From Cubamyces lactineus (lineage: Eukaryota > Basidiomycota > Agaricomycetes > Polyporales > Polyporaceae), in contig JACDTU010000001.1 of NCBI GenBank assembly GCA_022376465.1, forward strand, positions 2,852,001 through 2,916,000: 64,000 bases of DNA. The letters are read 5' to 3'. Position numbers and translations under genes: made by a program. Below are positions 24,101 through 35,300 of the stretch, in pieces. Position 1 is the first letter of the stretch; the number at the start of each line of letters is the position of its first letter. Under the pieces are notes generated by a model. It had not been told where the DNA came from. It saw only the letters and a list, made by a program, of their open reading frames with translations, and searched no databases.

Positions 24101-26671
24101 AGATGATGTAGGTGCACGACGACGTACGTTGAGCCAGGTGATCCACCGCAGTGCGCCGATCATGTACGGCTGCGGGATACTGTAACCGGTGTAGAGGACG
24201 AGGACGAGGGTGGTGAGACCGGCGATGGCTTGTGCGGGTGCGGCGCTCTTGAACGCAGCGGCGAGGGCGCGGAACCAAGCCTTCATCGTAATCGTCATGA
24301 TAAACACGAAAAGCAAGAAGATGCTGTGGAAACCAGGTCAGCTCGAATTTCACGTCTCATATAGGAAGGGAAAGAAATTCCACTCACAAGAACTGCTTGG
24401 CCGACTGCTCTAAACCGACGAGGAAGTAAATCAAGATGCTAAACACGATCATCGTCACCGCCGTAATCGGCACGTCCACCAGCGTGAGCGCAAGGCCCTC
24501 CACAAACGGATGGTACATCGCCGCCCTGCTCTGCCGGTGCACGATCGGCCGCTGGCTGAACAGCGCCGGGATCTCCGCCATCGTCGACAGCGCCGCGAAC
24601 AGCAGCGAGAAGAAAAGCACACCGCCCCTCGAGAAGAACGTGTCTGTCTGGTTCTTCAGCCGCAAGAAGACCGTGCCCATGATGATCGCCTGGAGGACGA
24701 ACGACGCGAGCTGGATGACCTGCGCGGCCATCCCCCCGCGGATGATCTGCACCCGCCGCCGCATGAGCGCACGCGCCTGCATCGGGATCGAGACGATGTA
24801 CGGCGAGCGCGTCGGCGCGTGCCGCGCGTACTCGGCCTTGGCGCTCTGCTTGTACGCCGTCACGCGCTCGGGCTTGCCCACCGCCTCCGCGCGGTACGCG
24901 GCGACGTCCTCGGCGTTGCGCCGCGCGTGCTCGGAGCGCAGGAAGTACTCGGCGAACTCGCTGGCCGTGCGCGGGACGCGCTGCTCGTAGCCCTTGCGCA
25001 CGATGCGCCCGTTCGGGTCCGTTACTGGACACGACAAACCGATCGCGTCAGTTGTGGGCGCATGTGTATCGACAGACGGGAGAATGACGTACCAGCAACG
25101 AGGAAGTCGGCAGTGGTCTGGCGGTTGGCAGGCTCGTACCCCATGTCGATAAAGTACTGGCGCGCCTCGTCCGCAGGCCCAAAGTAGACCTGCTTGCCCT
25201 CATAGATGACGCAGACCTTGTCAAAGTGGTTGTACAGCGACTCGCCGGCCTGGTAGATGGCCACGATCGTCGACTGCCGCGCGATGTCGGTCGAGATCCG
25301 GAGAGCCTGGACGAACTCCAGCGCGGTCGATGCACTGCAAACAATCGCAGACGTGTCAGAGGCAGAAAAAGCGGTGCAGTTTGTGGGTGGGGAGAAGAAT
25401 AGGGGGCGGGTACGCACTCGAGGCCGCGGGTAGAGTTGTCCCACGAGTTGAGCCGGCTCCGAGTAGCTAACGCCTCACTGATCGAAACACGCTTCTTCTC
25501 GCCGCCAGACACGCCCCGGACGGACGCGTCGCCGACGAGGGTGTCCTTCACATGCCTCAAGCCAAAGACGGTCTCGAGGACCTCGACCATGCGCGACACG
25601 TGCTCCTCGCGCGAGCAGCCGTCGAGGCGCGTGTGCGGCGTGCGCGTCGTCGCCGCGAAGCGGAGCGTCTGGTCGACGGTGAGCGTCGGGAAGTGCACGT
25701 CGTCCTCGGGGCAGTACTGCACGTCCCCGCGGTAGTGCTTCTCGATCTGCTCCGGGGTGAGCGAGTCGTACCACACCTCGCCGTGCACGGCGTGGTACTC
25801 TTGCCGCTGGTTCGCGAGCACCTTGAGCAAGGTGCTGCATCCGGAGCCGGGGCGCCCGAGAACCACTGTATGAACGAAAAAGAGGCGCGGGTGGCGTCAG
25901 TGATCGGTCGTTGCTTCCTTTGTACGGAGAGAGAAGCGGGAGAGACGTACAAAGCATTTCTCCTGGTCGGACGACGCCGTTGAAGCCGGTGAGAATGTCT
26001 CTTGTCGCCGGGTGGAGGGCTGCGCCGATGTTGCGGACGAAATTGAGCGGGTTGAGCGACGAGCCCAGGGTGGGCTGGTAAGACGCTGCAGCGCCGACGC
26101 CGACGACGCGGAGGTCCTCGAACATGACGCCGAGCTCTCTGCGCTTGATATCGGACTCGTCGAGTCTGTGCAACCACGCGCCAGTCCAGTCAGCCACCGA
26201 AACCGAAACACAAATGATAGGAACTCACCGCTTGAAGACATTGCGCAGGGCCTTCTCAAAGTCGAACGGGCCCTCGATCGGGTGGGTGAGGGTGAGGGTG
26301 GCTTCGGAAGAGCGGGACTGGGAGTGGGCGCTCCGCAGGTCTCCATGGCGGGTCGCGGCGCGGACGAGCTCGGCGTTGGACTGGGACTGCATGGTCATGG
26401 TGCGCTTGAGCTGCTCGACGCCCTCTGGGTCGAAGTGACCGATGTCGACGCGGGAGGTGGAGGAGACGGTGCGTCTGAGAGGGGCGCCGTAGGCGTCGAT
26501 GGACGGAGAGCGCGGTGGGTGCTCTTCCTCTGGGGTGCTACTTTCGTTGGAATGGTGTATGGCATTGTGCACGGCTGCGTTCCCGTAGGCTGCCGCGATG
26601 TTTGTTGCGGTGGGGAGTTCTGGGACGCGGTCCTGGCCCTCGATGGACTCTAGCTGAGCAGGGTCAGCCAT
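21135..26671 (-). CDS. PDR-type ABC transporter (full-size, ABCG)
   Basis: A plasma-membrane ATP-driven exporter of the fungal pleiotropic drug resistance group, in the reverse (NBD-TMD)2 order. About 1,500 residues in some fifteen exons. The N-terminus is long, acidic and Ser-rich. NBD1 has the PDR-specific Walker [13 protein letters not shown] with Cys in place of Lys, the signature [11 protein letters not shown] and a Walker B-like [17 protein letters not shown] six-helix membrane domain follows. NBD2 has a canonical Walker [13 protein letters not shown], a degenerate signature ([13 protein letters not shown]) and Walker [14 protein letters not shown], as usual for this family. The second membrane domain ends with the PDR cysteine-rich extracellular loop and TYMFRVR. 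Both halves are complete. The substrate is not predictable: drugs, lipids and plant or wood toxins are all possible. Antisense frames over this gene are shadows of its GC-rich codons. Confidence 0.95.
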
Positions 26672-26767
26672 GGTAGAGGGGCGGGAGAACGAGGGGCGGA
26701 CGGGCGATTAGAAAAGAGACTAAGTAGAGGTTGTGGGCTGGGCGAGACGGGGACGGAAGAGAAATGG

Positions 26768-26775
26768 TATATATA
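26768..26775 (-). promoter_or_regulatory. TATA-like element upstream of the PDR gene
   Basis: The 8-mer TATATATA lies about 97-104 bp upstream of the start codon of the ABC transporter, in otherwise GC-rich DNA. The position fits a fungal core promoter. The element is palindromic, so its orientation is not informative. Confidence 0.45.
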
Positions 26776-28582
26776 AAGTGGGGGGCTGGGCAGCCGCCGG
26801 GAAGGAGTAAAATGTAATGTACAAGACATATACGGTGCGGCTAACATTAGTGAGGCCATAATCAAGAAAACGAACTCGGGGCAACGGACGAGGACGGTGC
26901 TGGATGGATCGAGTGGAGTGCGCAAACGGTGGCAGCGTCGATCGGCCTGGGCGCCAACCGAGGCCGCCAGGGCACTTACGCCAGCTCCCGCCATCCCAGC
27001 ATGTGATACCGGCCCTCTTCCCCCGCTTACTCCATCCTTGCTGACAAGCCCTCTCCCCATCCTCTCCTCCCGCCTGTGGCCTCCCACAGTCGCAGTATGC
27101 GAACAACGGCTTGTTCTCTGATGCCGTAAATCCTCGTCAGTCCTCCAGTCTCCCAATTCCCCCATTGGCGCGATCTGCATCTGCCCCTGCCCAAATCCCG
27201 AAAATGCCGGGATACATAGCATCCGTGTCATACGGGCTTACCATCGGCGACTGCATCCGGTCAGTATCCGCCCGTCCTTGGCGATATTCCCAATCCAGGC
27301 TCCCCCAATCTCTGATCTCTCTCATCGCGATGCTGCCCGCTCCGTGATTCGTCCATATCTACGGGCCCGCGGCCGGGATACACAACTCGACGTTACGCAC
27401 CCCGACTGTCCAGCACTGTGCGCATGCCGTTCAGCACATCGTCCTTATACCAAAGCAGATGCCGTAAGTCGTCGACGCCCAGGGCCCCCACCGCCCCCCG
27501 ACGTCGTCGTCCGGCGACTCAATTGCGTGTGCGCGGTGCCTGACCATCCACATATCACCATCTGCAGCTGTGGTTTGTGTGACCGAGCGCTCTGCCGCGC
27601 CCCCGACAACGACGCGCGTCTGCCGGCGCAGTCCCTGCATCTCGTTCCAGCTTACCCTATCTTATCCGCTCGACCGCGATCATTTTGTGTATGTATCATC
27701 GGCCCCCGATGCGTCGGCGTACGACGTGGTCAATATCTGGAAACGTTCATGCTAAGTATGTTCTAGTGGTGCTCCCGCCGACTAGCCTCGTCAGCTATGC
27801 GTGTGCGATGTTTGGGTCGCGCACCTCGAGTCTGTGGTCACCCGATTCAGAGATGACTCGAGAATCTTCAGAAGACTACACGCAAGCATAGTGCTAGTCC
27901 CGGCTGGTGACACGACAAGACATTCGCGACTACCCGCGACGTCTGATCATTCACAAGACCACTGGTTTACATATTGGCCATTCTCGTATACCGAGTACCT
28001 CACGGTAGGCTTCTCGGATGCTCGGCCGTTCCACGTAACGTAGTGGTAGCCTTCTTACCCCGGTGGCGCTCAATTCATATTGCAGCTGCAAGTACCACAT
28101 TCCGACCTTCGACGCGCCTACCAAGAACCGCCCATCCCCCACTTCCTAATTCCCGCTTCTCCCGCCCCGCCCCAATCGCAGCGCTCAAGTTCCTACCGGC
28201 GAGCAATTCACTGTTCACTATTCAGTCGGATCGACTCGTCGCATTGATCGTCGCACCCGCCGCGCGCTCACCTCGGGCTCGGTGTCACGGCACAGCACGA
28301 TCCCTGCCAAACGCCCCCGCACTCCCGGCCGCTTCGACGCTTCGACGCTTCTACGCCTCGACGGCCGTCTTCCATGCCTACCGGCGCCAACTTCCGCTGT
28401 CCCAGCGTCATTGGAATACGGCCATGTAATCCCCTTGCTAGTAAGCGGTCGCAGGCGCTCCGAATACTGCGCAGAAGCTTCACGCATTCAGCAAACCTTG
28501 CAGGAGCCCATCTGACATTCACGGTATACGGTATGATGATGCTGTCCTGATATACTCATACCGTTATAGGCGCTGTTACAAT

Positions 28583-28640
28583 GCGACGGCGGTGCTGCCT
28601 AAGCGGCAGCAACTCCCGCAATGCTAACAGCCGCCGTCGC
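28583..28640. repeat. nested inverted repeat (potential cruciform/hairpin)
   Basis: A perfect 10-bp arm GCGACGGCGG at 28583-28592 is matched by its complement at 28631-28640. Nested between them, TGCTGCC (28593-28599) pairs with GGCAGCA (28605-28611) around a 5-nt loop. Both stems are very GC-rich. No gene is adjacent, so it is not obviously a terminator. Confidence 0.55.
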
Positions 28641-30132
28641 TGCCGCCGCGCCTGAGCCCCACCCCGCGGTACAAGCCGAAGCGCCAACGGCTCGTTCGCG
28701 TTAATATTAATATCGATATCGCTCTGCGGTGGTCAGACATCGTACGACGTTTTCATTCCGCTGATTCCACTGACGGGAATCATATGCCAGTGCTTTGCAA
28801 CACGAGGCGTTTCTTTGTTCGTCCGCTCGTCCGTTCGTCTTCTGCGTACAGCCTCGCGCGGGGCTATCACGCCTCACGGTCCGCGCCGCTTAGTCCCAAG
28901 AGTCCCAAATCTTCGGTGCTCGGTGAGTCGGTGAGTTCGTTTCGCTTCTCATAGTTCTCGTTCAGGACACAGAATCATAGATAGATGCGGAGGCAATTCC
29001 CGCGCGGAGGTCCCGCTAGACGAGTCCCCTAGACCACACGCGCGTCGCGAGAGCGGGATTGCGGCGCGCGTGTTACGTGGGTCACTGCTTACCGCTCATA
29101 TCCCCAAAGCGACTTTGCCAGGTATTGTCAACGGGGTGGTTGCGCGTCGCCCTCGAATACGCGGTCGCCAGTGCTCGTATGTCAAGCCAAGACACACCAG
29201 CAAACGGCGTGGGGTATCGGGTAGTATCTCACCTTGCCCCTGCCTACGACCGCCGGTGGTAAGCGGTAGCAAGCAGGTCAATAGGTCTTTGGTCCGAGCT
29301 CGAGCGCTGGAATTAGCAAGGCGCTCTGGCCTAGGTACGTGCCCTCAGTCAGGTTACTGGCGGTTGTTCACCTGTGCCCGGTGTGCACGTCGTAGATGAC
29401 ACCGCATGCGGCTCGCAACATCGTGGTGCAGCGGTGGTAATGGGCGTCGACATACCGCTGCGTATTCGGGTTGCATGGCGCACGGTGCGTGTCTCCATGA
29501 AGCCCGATGTTGCCGTGGTATCGTGTACAAGGGATAGGCGTCCGCCGCTTCAAGACACCGTATTATTCCATAGCAGTGTGCAGTCTAGTGAGTAAGTACC
29601 GCGCCCTTGTCCATCCGAGTCCTCAGCATTTCGCAGGTCTCCCAGATCAAAATGATACTCATAGACTTACTATCGGAGCACTCCCAGCCATCTCGCGGCC
29701 AGCTACCAGTACCAGCAGCCACCCCGTAAATCCACCGTACGCACGAGACCCGATCAACTCACCAACCGTGTAGACGGTGTACGACATGCCGCAACCGCGC
29801 GCCCACCACCCGTCCGAAGCTCGAACGCAGTCGCACGATTATACTACTGTGCACTACTGCTATATCAGGCCTCGTGCCTGCGTACCCTAGGACACAAGGA
29901 GAAATCACAAGCTTGCCTCCGTCCTCTACGCGACGCTTCTCCCAGGCCTGATGACCATTGACAGAAATGACAGAACCGCTGCGTCGCGCACGGCTCTCGT
30001 GCGCCGAATCTGGAAAACACTGCCCGGGCCCGCGCGGAGAAACTGGCACTGCTACCCGCGTGCCGATTCCCGAAGGTGTGGGTCCCGCGCTCGCCGCTCC
30101 TGTTGAATCAGGATTCAGTGAGGCTGAGTGTT

Positions 30133-30171
30133 GATCCCCAACGTACTCGCGAGCCGGATCCCCAACGTACT
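30133..30171. repeat. 15-bp direct repeat with flanking inverted repeat
   Basis: GATCCCCAACGTACT occurs at 30133-30147 and again at 30157-30171, offset by 24 bp. An inverted pair, CGCGAGCC and GGCTCGCG, brackets the second copy. This may be a short footprint of an insertion or local duplication. Confidence 0.5.
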
Positions 30172-32325
30172 GGATTAGGCTCGCGGGCTGGATAACCGCC
30201 CTGGCGACAGAACGCGCGCAACGAATACAGTATACTCGATGATGATTATGACGTCCACGGCGGCCTTGGTCAAGAAGGTAGTGTAAGCGGCGGTTAGTAG
30301 TAGTCGCAGGAGAATCATATGCCAGCCTCTATCGCTATGTCTCTATGTGCGTAAACCCTGTCTTCGATCGAAGTTGGTTCGGTGGACGCGAGTCCGAGAC
30401 GGGCTTCGTTTCCGTTCGTTTATTATCGTTTCTTGTTAGTTTCTCCCGCTGGTGTTGAAGCTGATAATGCTCCAGGCGCGAGTCGGCAGGAAACGAGGTG
30501 GTCGACTCGAGGGCACGGGGTAGAGACGTGCTTCTCTGGTTTGATGAAAGTGGGAGTCGTACGATGTTAAATTATGGAGCGGATGGGAGGGGTCGTGCGA
30601 GTGGTACTGGGAGGTATGGTAGGGAGGGAGCCTGAGGCTTGAGGACATGGTCCCCCGTTCTCATTCTCTCCATCCTCGTCTTCGGCCCAAGGTGCGTCCG
30701 TCATTATGCTGCGTAAATCCCGGCGAGAGCTCCTACGCTGACCGCTTGCCAGAGAATATCTGCAGCGACATCAAACGGACACCAGCGTGTCCTGCACCCT
30801 CGACTCGCCCCGTCGTTCTCCCAGCCGCTCGTAGAGATTCCACACCATGCTGTCGATTGTGCGGCCATTATACGCTCACACACCACACAATCAGCAGACT
30901 CGACCTCCGTGGAGTTCACGCACCCCGACGAAGGCTGCGTCCGTAGCCTTCGTGTGGCTACCGTCAGTGCATTGCGAGCTCTCCGAGAACCTGCTGCGCC
31001 GCGCGGTATGTCTTCCAAGAGCAAAATCTCGCCGCCGCTAACACCGTTATCGACGGCAAGTGGGGAGGAAGTCGTACGCCGTCGTATAGGCTGCATTAGA
31101 AACTAAGGTCACTCGCTGGTGGTCATCCCACCCGGATCCACTGGCAATACCTGTCTAGTAGACTCCCAGATCGCACCCGAGGCACGTCACTGAATCCTCC
31201 GCCAAATTCATCGCACGGGAATAACCAACGCCCCAGCCACTCCGGCACGAAAGAAGTACGTGGATGACCACCAGAATCCTGCCATAGTGAGCTCAACCTG
31301 TCAGCCACGGTGGATTACGTGCCACTGTTCCTCCGGTACCCTGCGCCGTCGGCAGCAATGAATGAAGACAGCGAGAGACACCACCTTTGACAGCTTACAT
31401 ACGAATCGCATCCGAGTGGAAGCCGCAGATGGGGTCCTCGGGCACGCATGATATCGAGAGCCTGCTCCGTGGTGCTTTTAGGGCCAGCACGAGTCAGGGA
31501 AGCCTTCGTGGCACATCGAGGTAACGGTCGCGATAGATGGAGCGCAATGCGAGCGAGCCTTCTCGGGCCCCACCCGAACTCACACTTGGAGCCAAGGCGG
31601 GCCGCCGCTGATTCAAGCTCAATGACCGAACCTCGAGGGATCCCCGGGTAAGTACAGTACTTACTAATACTATGTGTGGCTGTGACCTTGCGTGGCGCGG
31701 CTAAAATCGACTGGATGATGGCGTGCAAAGTTGAAGCGGTGGTGTTGTTATTCGTCTGAAGTTCGATGTGGATGCACCAGAGTACGACAGAAGGCTCGAG
31801 CGTGTGAGGGCAAGACGCGGTAGAGTATCTTCGTCCAACCTGATGGCTGTGAGCGACGATGAACTCGTCCATCTTCGGACCACGGCGCCTCGACTGTGGA
31901 AATTGCCCAATTGTATGACATTCAAGTCCCCCATCTTCTGTCCGAACAAACGACAGCGACGCTAGTATGCTCTACTATAAGAAATACGCGTAGCAAAGTA
32001 CATGGGAGGGGGTGGCGCGGCACGCGCGCATGAGGCTGAGGGTCGGTGGAGGGGTCGTAAGCGAATGGGAGTTGATTATACGAGCGAGGGGAATGCCAGA
32101 TGTATTCGACGAGACGAGACGAGAGTGAGAGGGGACGGAGAGAGGGATGTGAGAGTGTCCGAGATGTCCATACTGCGATCGATCCTGGTAAAGAAAGATA
32201 TAGTGATGAAATGTACGAAGACGTCAGAGGGGCGTAACATGAACCAGCAAACGTCTAGAGTGCCCGTCCGGACCGCGTGCGCGGCCGCGATATATACGAC
32301 ATGTCCTTCGAACAGTCTGACGCGC

Positions 32326-35300
32326 TCACCCTGCGCGAGCGAGGAGGACGCGGTCGATCGCGTCGTTGATCACCCGCTTCCGCGCTGAGAGGTCCATTCC
32401 GAACTGCTCTTCGAGCCGTCGACGGATCTCCCTTTTGGTGACTGTTGTCAAGTCAGCATTGCGCAGATGTTCATCCACGGCACGTTCGATCTCGGCATCG
32501 GATGGGCCACCGAGGAAGTCTTGGTCTTCTGGACTCCGCGTCGCGGGGATCTGCACGTCGAGGTAGTTGCTCGCCGGGCGCGAGGGTGTCGGCTGATGCA
32601 GGACACCAGGCATCATGACGTGCGAGAGCGGAGTGTTGCGACCAGACTGGTAGCCAGGCGGGGGATACATCTGCATCTGGGACGGCGCCGGGGAGTACGC
32701 ACGGGACATGGCAGGCTCGTAGAATGTCTCCCGGCCGTAGATGGACGCGGTCGCGGACTCCGCGTACCCTTCGTTGCGCATCTTCGTCGGCGGTACCCAT
32801 GAACCGATGCTGTGGTTAGACTCCTTATCCCAAAGCTCGTTCTCCTGTACAGTTTGTTAGCAGACATTCAACGAGAGCGCCAGATAGACGACGTACATAG
32901 TCGTTCCACGACTTGAGCGGAATGGATCGAGGATCGAACTTGCCCTCATCATGAACGATGATCTTCTTGCCAGCTTCTCCCAAGACGACACGTGTCTGAC
33001 CCCACGAGAAGTCATCCATGCGCCAGAAGGAGTACAGAGGGAGGAAGAACGAGAACGCGGGGATGGCGAGGATGTAGAAGATCATCCAGCCGACCATGTC
33101 CCACTTGCGACGTAGAACGAACACCAACGCTTGCACACCATAGACAGCTGCGATGAGGATGATCGACAGCGTCGGGATATGAGAGTGTGCGCCCGCCGCC
33201 AAGTAGATGAGGTAGATGATCTGCAAGGGGTTAGCACGTGTAGAATATCAAGATTCTAGAGAAAGGCTACATACATAAGCGACCGTGACGGGTTGAATGA
33301 GCGTTGACAGCAGATCAATCATGACAACGAAGCGCATGGAGAAGCAGCAGAAACCGCAGAGTTGGTCCAAGAACAGCAGCTCAGCCAAGTTGTGCACCGT
33401 CGAGTTGATCCAACGCCGACGTTGAGAGAGCAGAACCTTCCAGTCGTCCGGAGCAACCGTGTAGGCGTGGGCGTCCCGAACGAATTGTGTCTTGTAGTTC
33501 GAGAAGTGCTTGAGCAGCAGCGTAGTCAAGTAACGATCTTCACCAAGGTGCAGCAGGTTCTTCATGTGTAGGGTGTCGACGCGGTTCTCCGAGTAGTCGT
33601 GAATGACCTGGTTGCTGATGAACAGAGGCTTGTGCGTGTCCGGAGTGCGAAGACGGTAGAGCGTGAAACAACCGGGCAAACAAGTGACGGAACCGAACAG
33701 ACTCTCAAATGCCTTGGCCATGTGGTGGGAGATGAAATACTCGTAGACCTGCATCATCGTGATAATCGACTGCTTGGCATTCGCCAGCTCAGTTTCGCCA
33801 CAGACACCAAGTAGCTTCTTGTCGTGAATCATGCTATACACGCGTCGTCAGTGAGATCTTACGATGGTCTGTAGGTGGACTTACGCAGAAACGAGGCGAT
33901 TGAGCGACAGTGGATGTACCGTTGTATCGGCATCGACCATGAAAACGTATTCGTAGAAGGTCGGGTTGACTCCGATGACGTTCTTGATCTGGTGGTAGAT
34001 CTCCAGCTCCAGGGGGTTCATCGGGGCGTTGAAGTGTACCTGGGTTGTTCGTGTCAGCAACCAAGTTACGGTGGACGATGGAGCGACATACCTTGTTCAA
34101 GAAGTGCATGAGAACCATCTGCGAGTCACGCTTGCCACGGTTACCGGGACGCGACTTCTCCCCAGGCTTGCCGCACTTGACGACAACGATGTAGGGAACG
34201 ACGTGACCAGCTGTCTCGTACAGACCTGAGAAGACCTTGCCCATGTTGTGCTGCTTGGCGCCCTCGCCGAGCGACAAGAAACTGAGTGGCTCCGCGTCCA
34301 CGTTAGGGTTCGCGCCGAGGACGTCGAGGACAATGCGAGGCGTAGGCTGGTCGTTACCGGAACCGACGACCATACCGTCACAAATGATGAAAAGGAGCTT
34401 TCGCTTGTCGTCGTACTTCATCTGCGCCAGAGAGTCGATCGTCTTCTTAAGAGATGCGTGGCCTTCTGTGTAACACGGGACTTGACAAATGACGAACTTG
34501 TCGTGGTCCTCTGGGGCACGAGGGGCGCTGAAGTTGAGGGACGCAATGAACTTGAAGCCGATGACGCTAACCATCATCACCGAAAGGGCGAGCAGGATGT
34601 AGGTGGCGAAGAGGCACTGTGGAGAGTTACGTGTGTCGAGCTTGCCGATCATGAACAGGTTGCGCATGCAGACACGCTGGCGATCCAGGACGTCGTCTCC
34701 GATATTGAGACCATCGATTTGCTTCGTGACGTCGCCACCGGCACTGTGTTGGAATACGTCAAGTATGGACTGGTGCATGAACTGCGTGTCGATATTCCCG
34801 GGAGCGACGGCGTTGTTCGGCAGCGTCGCGACGGACGGTGGGCTGGTAAGGTAGGTAGTGAAGTCGTAAACGAAACCCCTGTACACGCCGATGGAGTGTC
34901 CTGTCGACGCCATAGACTTGATCTGCTTCGAGCTGTAAGCGACATAACCAACTCGCGCAGTCCAGCGCATCCGCGTCATCTGCTCGAAATACCAGTCAGG
35001 GCGAGGATCGGTCGTCCACGAACGGAAGTCGTGATATTGAGCGTTGACATCCGTGTTGTTACTGGAGGTGAGGACAACGTAGGGGTTTACGGATCCGGTG
35101 ATACCATTGCACAGAGCGCTGACCTGTGTTTTCATCAGTGCATGTACTTTTCGAGGGAATGCACTTACGTACCTGGACGGGGAATATGTTATCGGCCGAA
35201 GTGCCGCCATATTTGAGGATTGACTTGGATGGGACAACGGTAACGGTCCGCACGTGGTCTGAAGTGATCCGAGTCAGGTCGAATACCTCGCCGCGGATGG

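Larger units (their letters stand above)
26672..32325. other. 5.65-kb gene-poor region
   Basis: The proximal part belongs to the PDR promoter, the distal end to the 3' flank of the chitin synthase. In between there is no open frame with a family pattern, no consistent splice chain and no terminal repeat of a recent transposon. The longest frames (130-190 codons) are Arg/Ser/Pro-rich and look random. Small inverted and direct repeats occur (listed separately). It could be a decayed transposon, a long non-coding transcript or a large regulatory region; the sequence alone does not decide. Confidence 0.5.

Noticed and set aside
22179..25983. Long plus-strand frames (up to 225 codons) across the PDR transporter
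   Set aside because: They are antisense to highly conserved transporter exons and consist of Arg/Glu/Leu runs that mirror the codons of the real gene.
31315..31872. 185-codon minus-strand frame in the gene-poor block
   Set aside because: Considered as a relic of a mobile element, but it has no reverse transcriptase, integrase or transposase motif and no flanking repeats.
34248..35216. 322-codon plus-strand frame inside the chitin synthase
   Set aside because: Antisense shadow of the catalytic-domain exon, whose minus-strand product carries the family motifs.
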